Assembly (NCBI GenBank): GCA_001873665.1
Contig: MNZO01000044.1
Span: 1-7,150 of the forward strand
Length of the DNA: 7,150 bases
Reading direction: 5' to 3'
Source of the DNA: Candidatus Shapirobacteria bacterium CG2_30_35_20
Lineage (GTDB): Bacteria; Patescibacteriota; Microgenomatia; UBA12405
Shown piece after piece: positions 1 to 5,995 of this stretch (positions within the stretch are counted from its first letter, which is position 1; each line of letters begins with the position of its first letter). The translations under genes and the position numbers were made by a program. The notes beneath the pieces were generated by a model that ran no database searches, was not told the origin of the DNA, and saw only the letters and a program-made list of their open reading frames with translations.

Positions 1-370
1 CTCCAAATAATCGTTTGGCATTTTTATCATCTAATATTGGCCCACGTAGTCCTTTTAGCCACATTGAAATCTTGACTGCAGTTTCCGATATTTTTAACTG
101 TAACTTTTCTGTTTTATCGCGCAAAAACTTTGCCTCCGAATCTTTCTGGTTGATTGATTCCATCAAGTTTGGCAAATACCCCAACCTTGCCATTTTTACC
201 GACATTTCTTCATCAAAATTCAAAAAATCCTCAAACAATTCTTTACTCATCGTTGGTTTCAATTTTCCTATCCACTTTTCCAGTATTTTTGCGTCTATTT
301 TTACCTCATCAAATAGACCTTCAAATTCTTCCTTTTTCAAAATATCATCCAAATTCCATTTTAAATTCAT
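1..370 (-). CDS. pepF: Oligoendopeptidase F (M3 family), N-terminal part only
   Basis: Reading the minus strand from the ATG at 370 gives 123 uninterrupted residues that run off the left edge. The start, MNLKWNLDDILKKEEFEGLF, has the W-x-L-x-D-[IL] opening followed by a long acidic/basic helical region that is typical of the N-terminal lobe of M3B oligoendopeptidases, which are cytoplasmic zinc metallopeptidases that trim short peptides. The later part (about residues 90-115, with LKLQI/SETAVKIS-like helices and a W-L-K-G-L segment) fits the same lobe. The catalytic HEXXH motif lies outside the window, so activity cannot be judged. The ATG is preceded by a good TATAAT, 6 nt away, and diverges from the IMP dehydrogenase gene. 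The family call rests on N-terminal resemblance only; another M3-like peptidase is the main alternative. Confidence 0.72.
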   Translation of the reverse strand, partial: MNLKWNLDDILKKEEFEGLFDEVKIDAKILEKWIGKLKPTMSKELFEDFLNFDEEMSVKMARLGYLPNLMESINQKDSEAKFLRDKTEKLQLKISETAVKISMWLKGLRGPILDDKNAKRLFG

Positions 371-376
371 CTGTCT

Positions 377-382
377 ATTATA
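377..382 (-). promoter_or_regulatory. -10 element of the oligoendopeptidase gene, leaderless spacing
   Basis: On the minus strand a perfect TATAAT is followed by 6 nt (AGACAG) and then the ATG at 370. Transcription would therefore begin at or within a base of the start codon, giving a leaderless mRNA with no room for a Shine-Dalgarno site. No convincing -35 TTGACA lies 16-18 nt upstream. Confidence 0.5.
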
Positions 383-394
383 TCTTAAAAATTC

Positions 395-403
395 TGCTAA
401 AAT
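395..403 (+). promoter_or_regulatory. Extended -10 of the IMP dehydrogenase gene, leaderless spacing
   Basis: TGCTAAAAT is an extended -10 (TGn plus TAAAAT). It ends 7 nt before the GTG at 411, so the start point of transcription should coincide with the start codon. The minus-strand TATAAT lies just beside it, making 371-410 a compact divergent promoter. Confidence 0.45.
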
Positions 404-410
404 TTATTAT

Positions 411-1463
411 GTGTTGCTCAATAAACTTGGACTTACATTTAATGACGTTCTTTTAGTTCCCCAATATTCAAACATCAACTCTCGATCCAAGGTTTCCCTA
501 AAAACCAGTATTACCCCAAAATTCTCAATTAATTTTCCGATTATATCAATCAATATGGATTCAGTTACTGGTGTTGATATGGCTATTGCCATGGCCAAAT
601 ATGGAGGTATTAGTTTTTACCCTCGTTTTGCTACTCCCGAAATTCAATCCCAAGAAATCAAACAAATTTTAGATTTGGGTTTCCCCGTTATTCCCGCTGT
701 CGGCATTAAAGAAACGGAACTTCATCGTGTTGATTTGCTTGTCTCAGTTGGTGTCAAGATAATTACTATTGATGTTGCTCATGCTCACCAACAAACCTGT
801 CTTAATTTTATTAAAACTGTCAAATCAAAGTATCCCAATCTTGAAATTATTGCTGGTGTTGTTGCCACTTATGAAGGTGCTCACGATCTATTTAAAGCCG
901 GAGCAGATTCTGTCCGGGTTGGGGTTGGCCCAGGTACTATTTGTACCACTCGCGTTGTTACCGGTTCAGGTGTTCCTCAAATCACTGCTGTTATGGATGC
1001 TTTTAAGGCCGGTCAGGAATTTAATCGACCTATTATCGCCGACGGTGGAACCAAGAATACGGGTGACATCGTCAAAGCGTTAGCGGCCGGAGGCAATGCT
1101 GTTGTAATTGGTAGTCAGCTAGCTGGCACTGACGAATCCCCTGGGAAAGTAATTGAAATCAATAACAAAAAATATAAACCATATAATGCTTCGACTTCAA
1201 AAACCGAAAAAATAAAACATCTCAAAAATTGTCATCTCGATAAAAACAAAGATTACATCAACCACATTGAAGGTATTGAATCGTATGTTAATTACAATGG
1301 TCCAGTTTCCCATATTTTAGCCCAAATGGAAGCCGGAATTCGTTCTGGTTTAAGTTATAGTGGTGCACAAAATATTTCAAAGTTTCATCAAAAGGCTCAG
1401 TTTATCCAGGTTACCTCCTCCCTGTCCACAGAAAACCAAAATCGCGGTGTTATCCTTCTTTAA
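411..1463 (+). CDS. guaB: CBS-less IMP dehydrogenase / GMP reductase family enzyme
   Basis: This is a (beta/alpha)8 purine nucleotide oxidoreductase of about 350 residues. It opens with LGLTFNDVLLVPQYS (residues 6-20), the classic IMPDH N-terminus. The active-site loop GVGPGTICTTR carries the catalytic Cys178, and the phosphate-binding IADGG (Asp211) and VIGSQLAGTDESPG follow. All three read more like IMPDH (IMP to XMP with NAD+) than GMP reductase, but the length matches GMP reductase because the two CBS domains normally inserted near residue 75 are absent. The mobile flap is short and shows K-D-Y (Asp281-Tyr282) where IMPDH usually has the Arg-Tyr dyad, so the reaction direction is uncertain. 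The open frame extends upstream to position 15, but that part lies over the oligoendopeptidase gene. I place the start at GTG 411; TTG 414 is the alternative. The 3' end overlaps the convergent desulforedoxin gene by 14 bp. Confidence 0.85.
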   Translation: MLLNKLGLTFNDVLLVPQYSNINSRSKVSLKTSITPKFSINFPIISINMDSVTGVDMAIAMAKYGGISFYPRFATPEIQSQEIKQILDLGFPVIPAVGIKETELHRVDLLVSVGVKIITIDVAHAHQQTCLNFIKTVKSKYPNLEIIAGVVATYEGAHDLFKAGADSVRVGVGPGTICTTRVVTGSGVPQITAVMDAFKAGQEFNRPIIADGGTKNTGDIVKALAAGGNAVVIGSQLAGTDESPGKVIEINNKKYKPYNASTSKTEKIKHLKNCHLDKNKDYINHIEGIESYVNYNGPVSHILAQMEAGIRSGLSYSGAQNISKFHQKAQFIQVTSSLSTENQNRGVILL

Positions 1464-1575
1464 GGATCATTAATTTTCCACAACAAACCAATGTTCCACC
1501 ACCAACTTTGGTTACCGTCACTTCATTTCCACAAACAGTACAATAATATTTTTCTCCAATTTTTTTTACAGCCAT
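1450..1575 (-). CDS. Stand-alone desulforedoxin-type rubredoxin-like iron protein, 41 aa
   Basis: This short gene reads from ATG 1575 to TAA 1450. The product has CxxC at residues 12-15 and adjacent cysteines at 31-32, inside the stretch GGGTLVCCGKLM. This 4-Cys spacing, with the CC pair after a Gly-rich turn, is the signature of desulforedoxin, a single-iron Fe(Cys)4 electron-transfer protein. It is also the N-terminal domain of desulfoferrodoxin (superoxide reductase). Here the catalytic superoxide reductase domain is absent, and the length (41 against about 36-37 residues in known desulforedoxin) shows the gene is complete. It probably forms a homodimer and shuttles electrons in the cytoplasm; the partner is unknown. 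It starts 25 nt after the toxin stop, and its own end overlaps the IMP dehydrogenase 3' end. A minus-strand TATTAT at 1591-1596 could give it a short-leader promoter; otherwise it is read through from the toxin-antitoxin transcript. Confidence 0.85.
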   Translation of the reverse strand: MAVKKIGEKYYCTVCGNEVTVTKVGGGTLVCCGKLMILKEG

Positions 1576-1600
1576 ATTTTATATAAACATATAATAGAAA

Positions 1601-1858
1601 CTATTTATATATATCGTGAGAACCAATTGAGTGAAACCAGACCGTATTTGTATCAACAAATTCAAATATTACTCTAATTTGAAAATTTATTGAAAAAACA
1701 TTAAATCCTTTTAATTTATTTTGTAGTGCATGAGTTTTTAACCGAGGGTCATAGGAATTCATCCGAAAAATTTGTTCTCTTTTTTCAGCCAAACGTTTAA
1801 TTGGTATTGAGAGTTTTTTATATTCTCGCATGAACTTAGTCGAATAAAATATTTCCAC
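1601..1858 (-). CDS. RelE/ParE-superfamily mRNA interferase toxin
   Basis: The 85-residue product has the size and fold pattern of type II toxins of the RelE/YafQ kind: an N-terminal strand (MEIFYSTKFMREYKKL), two basic helices, and then a beta-sheet with the family-typical sequence KLKGFNVFSINFQIRVIFEF (residues 48-67). It ends in GSHDIYK. Arg62, the basic residues around 39-50 and His81 occupy positions used for RNA binding or cleavage in this family. The expected role is ribosome-dependent mRNA cleavage, blocked by the upstream antitoxin. The start is a GTG at 1858, separated by 6 nt from the antitoxin stop; an ATG at 1863 is out of frame. No strong ribosome binding site is visible, so translation is probably coupled to the antitoxin. 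The protein looks intact. The exact subfamily cannot be settled by eye. Confidence 0.87.
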   Translation of the reverse strand: MEIFYSTKFMREYKKLSIPIKRLAEKREQIFRMNSYDPRLKTHALQNKLKGFNVFSINFQIRVIFEFVDTNTVWFHSIGSHDIYK

Positions 1859-1864
1859 TGCATA

Positions 1865-2080
1865 TTATCTTAGGTCTTTAAGAGATTTAAGTAAAGTACC
1901 CGTTCCCATTTTTAATTCATTTTGACTTTGTTTTAATTCAGATACTAATCTGTTTTCCATCCAATCACGAATTAGTGCTCGAAAAAACTCGCTTTTAGAA
2001 GCATAGTTACCACTTTTAACGGCTTCAGTCACAATGGTAGACATTTGACTAGGTAAAGAGATATTGATTATTGTACGCAT
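1865..2080 (-). CDS. Ribbon-helix-helix (CopG/ParD-like) antitoxin
   Basis: From ATG 2080 the product has 71 residues. It begins with a beta-strand RTIINISLPSQM, then a helix-turn-helix pair including EAVKSGNYASKSEFFRALIR, the standard ribbon-helix-helix DNA-binding domain of ParD/CopG antitoxins. The charged C-terminal tail (about residues 42-71) is the part that normally wraps the toxin. The gene sits directly before the RelE-type toxin, 6 nt apart, in the usual antitoxin-first order. A longer frame can begin at TTG 2098, but that start lies inside the presumed operator, and the ATG has a -10-like TACAAT 6 nt upstream. The antitoxin is expected to repress its own promoter at the palindrome at 2093-2114. 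Confidence 0.87.
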   Translation of the reverse strand: MRTIINISLPSQMSTIVTEAVKSGNYASKSEFFRALIRDWMENRLVSELKQSQNELKMGTGTLLKSLKDLR

Positions 2081-2086
2081 GTATGA

Positions 2087-2092
2087 ATTGTA
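2087..2092 (-). promoter_or_regulatory. -10 element of the antitoxin-toxin operon, leaderless spacing
   Basis: On the minus strand TACAAT is followed by TCATAC and then ATG 2080. The 6-nt gap is the same as at the oligoendopeptidase gene, so a leaderless antitoxin mRNA is predicted. The element adjoins the palindrome at 2093-2114, so a bound repressor would block RNA polymerase. Confidence 0.42.
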
Positions 2093-2114
2093 ATACAAAA
2101 GACGTATTTTGTAT
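2093..2114. promoter_or_regulatory. Palindromic operator of the toxin-antitoxin operon
   Basis: ATACAAAA and TTTTGTAT form perfect 8-bp inverted arms around a 6-bp centre (GACGTA). Extra GTAT half-sites occur at 2081-2084 and 2104-2107. The element lies in the 39-bp gap between the methyltransferase stop and the antitoxin start, next to the -10. Ribbon-helix-helix antitoxins bind such symmetric sites to autoregulate. It is too AT-rich to be a terminator for the gene upstream. Confidence 0.55.
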
Positions 2115-2119
2115 ATAGG

Positions 2120-2638
2120 CTAATTTTTATTTTGTCTCTTGTATTCCCACATCATAATCCCCGCAGTTACCGACAAATTCAAGCTTTGTACCATTCCCTG
2201 CATTGATATATATATTTTTTCATCAGCGCCATCTATTGCACTTTGTGACACCCCACGGTGTTCATTTCCCAAGACGATGGCTGTTTTTTCCTGAGATCTG
2301 ATATCTGATAATCTGAGATCTTTGGCTTCACTATCCAGTACAGTCACATATATTTTGTATCCCTCTTTTTTTAATTTTTCAAAGCACTCGGCAGTCGATT
2401 TAAATATTTCAAAATCCAGCCATTTGTTGGCCGACGACGAGCTAGCCTTACCCACTTTTTTGGGGTTAAACACCTTTTCCTGGTCAAAAATCAAATCTAT
2501 TTTTCCAAATCCAAAACAATCAGCACTTCTCCACACCGCCGCTGCATTGTGCGGATCATGAATATCTTCCAACACTATTACCCCCTCATGTCGATTATTT
2601 TTCACCCTTTCTATTTTGTCAATTCTTGTTTCTATCAT
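2120..2638 (-). CDS. SpoU/TrmH-type RNA 2'-O-ribose methyltransferase
   Basis: The 172-residue protein carries all three SPOUT motifs of the SpoU class. Motif 1 is LEDIHDPHNAAAVWRSAD (residues 23-40, with Asn31 and Arg37). Motif 2 is AIVLGNEHRGVS (120-131, Glu126). Motif 3 is YISMQGMVQSLNLSVTAGI (143-161), which forms the trefoil-knot S-adenosylmethionine site. These enzymes methylate ribose 2'-OH in tRNA or rRNA; this one is a minimal catalytic domain close in layout to TrmH (tRNA Gm18), but the target cannot be read from sequence. No N-terminal RNA-binding domain of the RlmB type is present. It begins 6 nt after the second glycosyltransferase gene, with a Shine-Dalgarno-like GGGGAGA in the end of that gene, about 9 nt before its ATG, so it is co-transcribed and probably coupled. 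Confidence 0.88.
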   Translation of the reverse strand: MIETRIDKIERVKNNRHEGVIVLEDIHDPHNAAAVWRSADCFGFGKIDLIFDQEKVFNPKKVGKASSSSANKWLDFEIFKSTAECFEKLKKEGYKIYVTVLDSEAKDLRLSDIRSQEKTAIVLGNEHRGVSQSAIDGADEKIYISMQGMVQSLNLSVTAGIMMWEYKRQNKN

Positions 2639-2644
2639 TCTCTA

Positions 2645-3940
2645 TTATCTCCCCATTTTTACGATTACCCATTTGTTGTTTTCCTTTCCCAGATCTATCT
2701 TAGTCTCTTTAAATTTCACAATTTCCTCCACTCTATTTTTAACTTTAAAATCTTTACTCCCCATCTCATAAATTTCCCGATAGTTTCCTGTTTTTAAATT
2801 TGTTTGAATTTCTCTTAGTTCCTGTTCTGGTGTCGGCCATAAAACAGTTCTTAAATTAAACAGATTAATTATCAAAATCAATATCAACCACCCCTTTTTA
2901 TTTTTCAAAAAATCAACCGTAATTATGGCCAAAATCGGTACTATCGCCACCAAATACCTCGGCCAAAAATCAATTAGGGCACACATCCCTATCCACCCAC
3001 TAGCTAACAACAAATAATATTTATTTTTTAAATTAACCTTTAAAAAAAACGATTTGATTATTATTATCAACGACACCAGAAACAATATTGACCACTCTTT
3101 TACCGTCATCCACACTCGTCCCTCTCCCCAGACTTGATTAAATTTATTAACCAAAACATATCCCAAAATATTTAACGGGTGGGCCGTTGCCCCCGAATTT
3201 TTCCAAAATTCAATTACTTTTTGGTGCAATCTTAACCAGGGGATAGGGTTGGGATGAGCCAAAAAATAACAAGTATAGGCCAACATATATCCCGCCAGTA
3301 TTGCCACTAAAAACATTAATATCTCTTTTTTTGATTTCGTTTTTTTCCATAAATAATAAGCTCCCACTACTGCCACCATTGGCCCCAAAACCCCAATTTT
3401 TACCCCCATCATCAATCCCAACATTATTCCGGCTAATACAAATTGCCCCGATAATAAACATCCCGCTTGTGCCAGTAGCAATACCCCCTGCGGCAAGTCC
3501 AACATTGTCAATCCAACTTGCGCCACAATCAATGGATTAGTCGCCACCAACAGTAAAACCCACCAATTTTTTGTTATTACCCAAACCAAAATTAACAAAA
3601 TCGCATACCACCCCCAACTGGCCCAGTACGGGTTACCCAAATATTTGGCCGCTACTCCATACCAATATTTTCCCAACGGTGGCACCCAATAATCGACATT
3701 AAATGGATTTTCCCCGTTTACCAGTCGATAACCAATATAGCGGTAAACCCCCTCATCACCAATAACTCTTTTACTGTTTGGTATATTCCATTGCGAAGTA
3801 TAGTAAAAATTTTCCCAATAAACTGGGTCAAATTTATATGTAAAAGTCCAACGAAAAGACCATCCAATTATTATTAACGCCAAAAAAAATATCCCAAATA
3901 ATATTATATTTTGTTTTTTATTATTTGTATCTTCAGTCAT
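2645..3940 (-). CDS. Multi-pass membrane glycosyltransferase, GT-C fold (GT39/PMT-like)
   Basis: The 431-residue protein starts with a hydrophobic segment (about 12-28) followed by an extracytoplasmic loop with Asp62-Glu63 in a GDEGVYRYIGYR context and PPLGK at 87-91. An acidic DE in the first loop plus a (H/V)PPLGK motif is the pattern of protein O-mannosyltransferase-like and ArnT-like GT-C enzymes, which move sugars from polyprenyl-phosphate carriers on the outer face of the membrane. About nine to ten more hydrophobic segments follow, to about residue 370, and then a soluble tail of about 60 residues rich in Lys and Glu. Start ATG 3940 has no clear ribosome binding site; it lies 57 nt after the preceding glycosyltransferase stop, beyond a GC-rich hairpin. 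Donor, acceptor and exact GT family are unknown. It could act on surface protein or a lipid-linked glycan. Confidence 0.75.
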   Translation of the reverse strand: MTEDTNNKKQNIILFGIFFLALIIIGWSFRWTFTYKFDPVYWENFYYTSQWNIPNSKRVIGDEGVYRYIGYRLVNGENPFNVDYWVPPLGKYWYGVAAKYLGNPYWASWGWYAILLILVWVITKNWWVLLLVATNPLIVAQVGLTMLDLPQGVLLLAQAGCLLSGQFVLAGIMLGLMMGVKIGVLGPMVAVVGAYYLWKKTKSKKEILMFLVAILAGYMLAYTCYFLAHPNPIPWLRLHQKVIEFWKNSGATAHPLNILGYVLVNKFNQVWGEGRVWMTVKEWSILFLVSLIIIIKSFFLKVNLKNKYYLLLASGWIGMCALIDFWPRYLVAIVPILAIITVDFLKNKKGWLILILIINLFNLRTVLWPTPEQELREIQTNLKTGNYREIYEMGSKDFKVKNRVEEIVKFKETKIDLGKENNKWVIVKMGR

Positions 3941-3956
3941 AGTTGGTTGCTTTCTG

Positions 3957-3993
3957 CCCCTGCCCTGTCAAGGGAAGGGGTTAGGGGATGGGT
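3957..3993. repeat. GC-rich REP-like hairpin between the glycosyltransferase genes
   Basis: CCCCTGCCCT and AGGGAAGGGG (3957-3966 and 3971-3980) pair as a 10-bp stem with one mismatch around the loop GTCA. A G-rich tail, TTAGGGGATGGGTT, follows at 3981-3994. This is strikingly GC-rich for the surrounding DNA. No T-run follows on either strand, so it is not a standard rho-independent terminator. It looks like a dispersed palindromic (REP-like) element lying in the 57-bp gap within an operon, where it could stabilise or split the mRNA. Repetition elsewhere in the genome cannot be seen from this window. Confidence 0.5.
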
Positions 3994-3997
3994 TTGT

Positions 3998-5392
3998 TCA
4001 ATTTTTAACACCATAATTTACCATTAACCTATCATAAATATTTTCTCCTGTTAACTTATCCCAACTTTCCCTACTATTTATATATATAAAATATTTATTT
4101 TTATTAATTATTTCTCCTTTAGGGCAGATATATCGATTCCCATCACAAAAACTTATTTTAGTTCCCGCGTTACCAACCCTATTTTCTCGATAATACAAAT
4201 AAAACATCGGCATCGATATCATGTCTGACTGTTGGTATTGCTCAAAATATATTTTGTTATCATCTTTTGTACGGAACGGTTTTAAACCGTTCTCTAACTC
4301 TTCTTTAATTTCTAAAACCGCTTGGGCCTGACTGGGATTTTGTTTTATATTTTGCCGATTTTTTACTCCCGCCAAACTCACCACTATCCCCAAAATTAAT
4401 AATCCCACATATTTGTTCAATTTATAATATTCACCCACTATCCACGAGCATATCAAAATAATCATCCCGTGGAAAACAATCATATATTCTCTCGATCGTA
4501 CTCCCTTATAATTCCTCATCAAAAATATATCTATTAAAAATATCACCATTAAAATCCACCAAAACCTATCAACTTTTGTTTTTTTAATCATCAAAATTAA
4601 CCCAAGAATTAACCAAATATATCCAAAATTATTTATTCCCACTGTTATGCTACCAAACAATTGTGGCCAAAAATCTCGTATTTCTGTTAGCCATCTTACG
4701 GGTACATAAAATCTATTTACCCCAACTGTATAATATTCAATTACGCTATTAATCCACATTCCATTTCGTTTAATATCAAAAACAATTAACGGCAAAAAAG
4801 ATATTAATAAACCCAATCCCAGTCCAAATATTTTTTTTATATCAAAAATTATTATAGCCACCAAAATAGCTAGTAATCCTAACGATTGAAAATGAAAATT
4901 AATCGATAATCCCACTCCTGCTCCTACCACTATTCCCCATTTCCATTTGTCAGTTTTAATTAATTTTTTTGTTCCCCACCAAGCCAGGCCGGAACTAAAA
5001 CCGACTATCACTGTATTTAGCATATCTGGTGCATTTTCCACCTGACCTACCGCTACTGCTGCCAAAATCCCCGCTATCCAGCCTCCAGTTAAATAATACA
5101 AAATCACCGAAACTACCGACATCATGGCAAACCCAATCCATGGTCCATTTATGGTCGGAATAACTTTTTCCCAAAACATAATTAACCAGTCGTACCATGG
5201 TCCAAAATTAAATGGACCAGCCGATGATGGCGACCCAATTTCTGGCCAAATATTATGTCGCAGGGCATATAGTCCAATAATTGCATCCCGTGCCTGATCT
5301 TGATTTAATACCCATCTGTTATCAAAGTTCCAAAATCTCCAAAAAATCGCTACTAAAATTATTACAATCAATCCCCAATGTTTTTTAATCAC
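3998..5392 (-). CDS. Multi-pass membrane glycosyltransferase, GT-C fold, with C-terminal soluble domain
   Basis: The 464-residue protein has a first transmembrane helix (about 7-23), then an RFWNFDNRWVLNQDQARDA loop with Asp32 and Asp36, and a downstream GSPSSAGPFNFGPWY segment (about 54-68). This DQARD plus GP-x-x-GP layout recurs in large GT39-like membrane proteins and supplies the external catalytic acid of GT-C enzymes. About nine further hydrophobic segments run to about residue 343. The last 120 residues are soluble, with a lone cysteine pair (FCDGNRYICPKG). The likely role is sugar transfer from a polyprenyl-linked donor at the outer membrane face. Translation starts at GTG 5392 inside the NYN stop (GTGA overlap), with an AGAAGGA Shine-Dalgarno-like site about 8 nt upstream. 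Function on a specific acceptor is unknown; other polyprenyl-sugar enzymes are possible. Confidence 0.75.
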   Translation of the reverse strand: MIKKHWGLIVIILVAIFWRFWNFDNRWVLNQDQARDAIIGLYALRHNIWPEIGSPSSAGPFNFGPWYDWLIMFWEKVIPTINGPWIGFAMMSVVSVILYYLTGGWIAGILAAVAVGQVENAPDMLNTVIVGFSSGLAWWGTKKLIKTDKWKWGIVVGAGVGLSINFHFQSLGLLAILVAIIIFDIKKIFGLGLGLLISFLPLIVFDIKRNGMWINSVIEYYTVGVNRFYVPVRWLTEIRDFWPQLFGSITVGINNFGYIWLILGLILMIKKTKVDRFWWILMVIFLIDIFLMRNYKGVRSREYMIVFHGMIILICSWIVGEYYKLNKYVGLLILGIVVSLAGVKNRQNIKQNPSQAQAVLEIKEELENGLKPFRTKDDNKIYFEQYQQSDMISMPMFYLYYRENRVGNAGTKISFCDGNRYICPKGEIINKNKYFIYINSRESWDKLTGENIYDRLMVNYGVKN

Positions 5393-5988
5393 TTTTTTAT
5401 TCCTTCTAATGCACCAATTATTTCCGAGTTTCTCAGTAAAATAGTCTTATTTGTAGTGTATGTCAAACCCTTGTTTGGTTGCGATTCAAATCCCAAATAA
5501 ATTATTTCCAATCCTCTATTTCTGGCTTCTTTTATTGCTGGTTGCAAATCTGAATCTGAACTACACAAGACCACTGTCAAAAAGTTCTTATCTACTGCAG
5601 TTTTAACCAAATCTACAGCAATTCTTACATCTACCCCTTTTTCTTTAAAAACAACTTTAGTTTTTCCATTTTGTTTCACAAATTGTGGTCTCACATGTCC
5701 CGCAATTAAAAATTCATATCCTTGTTTTTCTAATCGAGTTTTCAAAATACGCTGTCTTTCAATTAAAAACTTAGATGCTTTTTCTGTCTCAGGGAGAGCA
5801 TGAAGTTTAGCTGAGTAATATGTTTTTGTAACTTCCCCCATTCCCGTCAAAGGTCCTTCAAATAGCTTTCCAAAATTTATGTTTAATATGGAATACTTGT
5901 TTTTATCAAGCTTTTTTTCAACAATAACGTTTTCTAAATAATGTCTCAAGTTCTCACCGTCTATAAATAAAGCAATTTTATTATTCAT
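5389..5988 (-). CDS. NYN-domain (LabA/DUF88-type) putative RNase
   Basis: The 199-residue protein is a PIN-like nuclease of the NYN class. The acidic metal-binding residues are clear: Asp10 in ALFIDGENLR, Asp120 and Asp126 in KGVDVRIAVDL, and Asp145 and Asp147 in CSSDSDLQPAIKEARNRG. The SDSDL signature followed by a helix and then GLEIIYLGF is typical of LabA/DUF88 proteins, which are presumed metal-dependent RNases; their substrates are mostly unknown. The start is set at ATG 5988. A longer frame from 6030 would begin inside a terminator hairpin and add MRKPTGVFCAIIIV, which is unlike the family, whose domain opens straight into the IDGEN strand. The last codon overlaps the downstream GTG of the glycosyltransferase. 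A -10-like element sits 7 nt before the ATG. Confidence 0.85.
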   Translation of the reverse strand: MNNKIALFIDGENLRHYLENVIVEKKLDKNKYSILNINFGKLFEGPLTGMGEVTKTYYSAKLHALPETEKASKFLIERQRILKTRLEKQGYEFLIAGHVRPQFVKQNGKTKVVFKEKGVDVRIAVDLVKTAVDKNFLTVVLCSSDSDLQPAIKEARNRGLEIIYLGFESQPNKGLTYTTNKTILLRNSEIIGALEGIKK

Positions 5989-5995
5989 TACTATT

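Noticed and set aside
15..410. Upstream extension of the IMP dehydrogenase open frame (about 130 extra residues)
   Set aside because: It is Ser/Phe/Lys-rich, lies antisense over the oligoendopeptidase gene, and known family members begin at the LTFNDVLL strand.
1452..1467. Small hairpin ATCCTT-CTTT-AAGGAT at the convergent gene ends, as a terminator
   Set aside because: The stem is only 6 bp with two G/C pairs and no T-run follows on either strand.
2081..2098. TTG start adding six residues to the antitoxin
   Set aside because: It overlaps the operator; ATG 2080 opens directly on the ribbon-helix-helix strand.
2291..2321. Direct repeat CTGAGATCT at 2291-2299 and 2313-2321
   Set aside because: It is inside the methyltransferase in a Leu/Arg/Ser/Asp-rich stretch with only two copies; probably codon coincidence.
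3210..3540. Glycine-rich and proline-rich open frames on both strands within the second glycosyltransferase
   Set aside because: These are shadows of the Gly/Pro/Val-rich membrane gene, with no ribosome site or family resemblance.
3966..3971. Perfect minus-strand TTGACA as a -35 before the second glycosyltransferase
   Set aside because: It forms the loop of the GC-rich hairpin, and no -10-like hexamer occurs 16-18 nt downstream (the site reads AACCAA).
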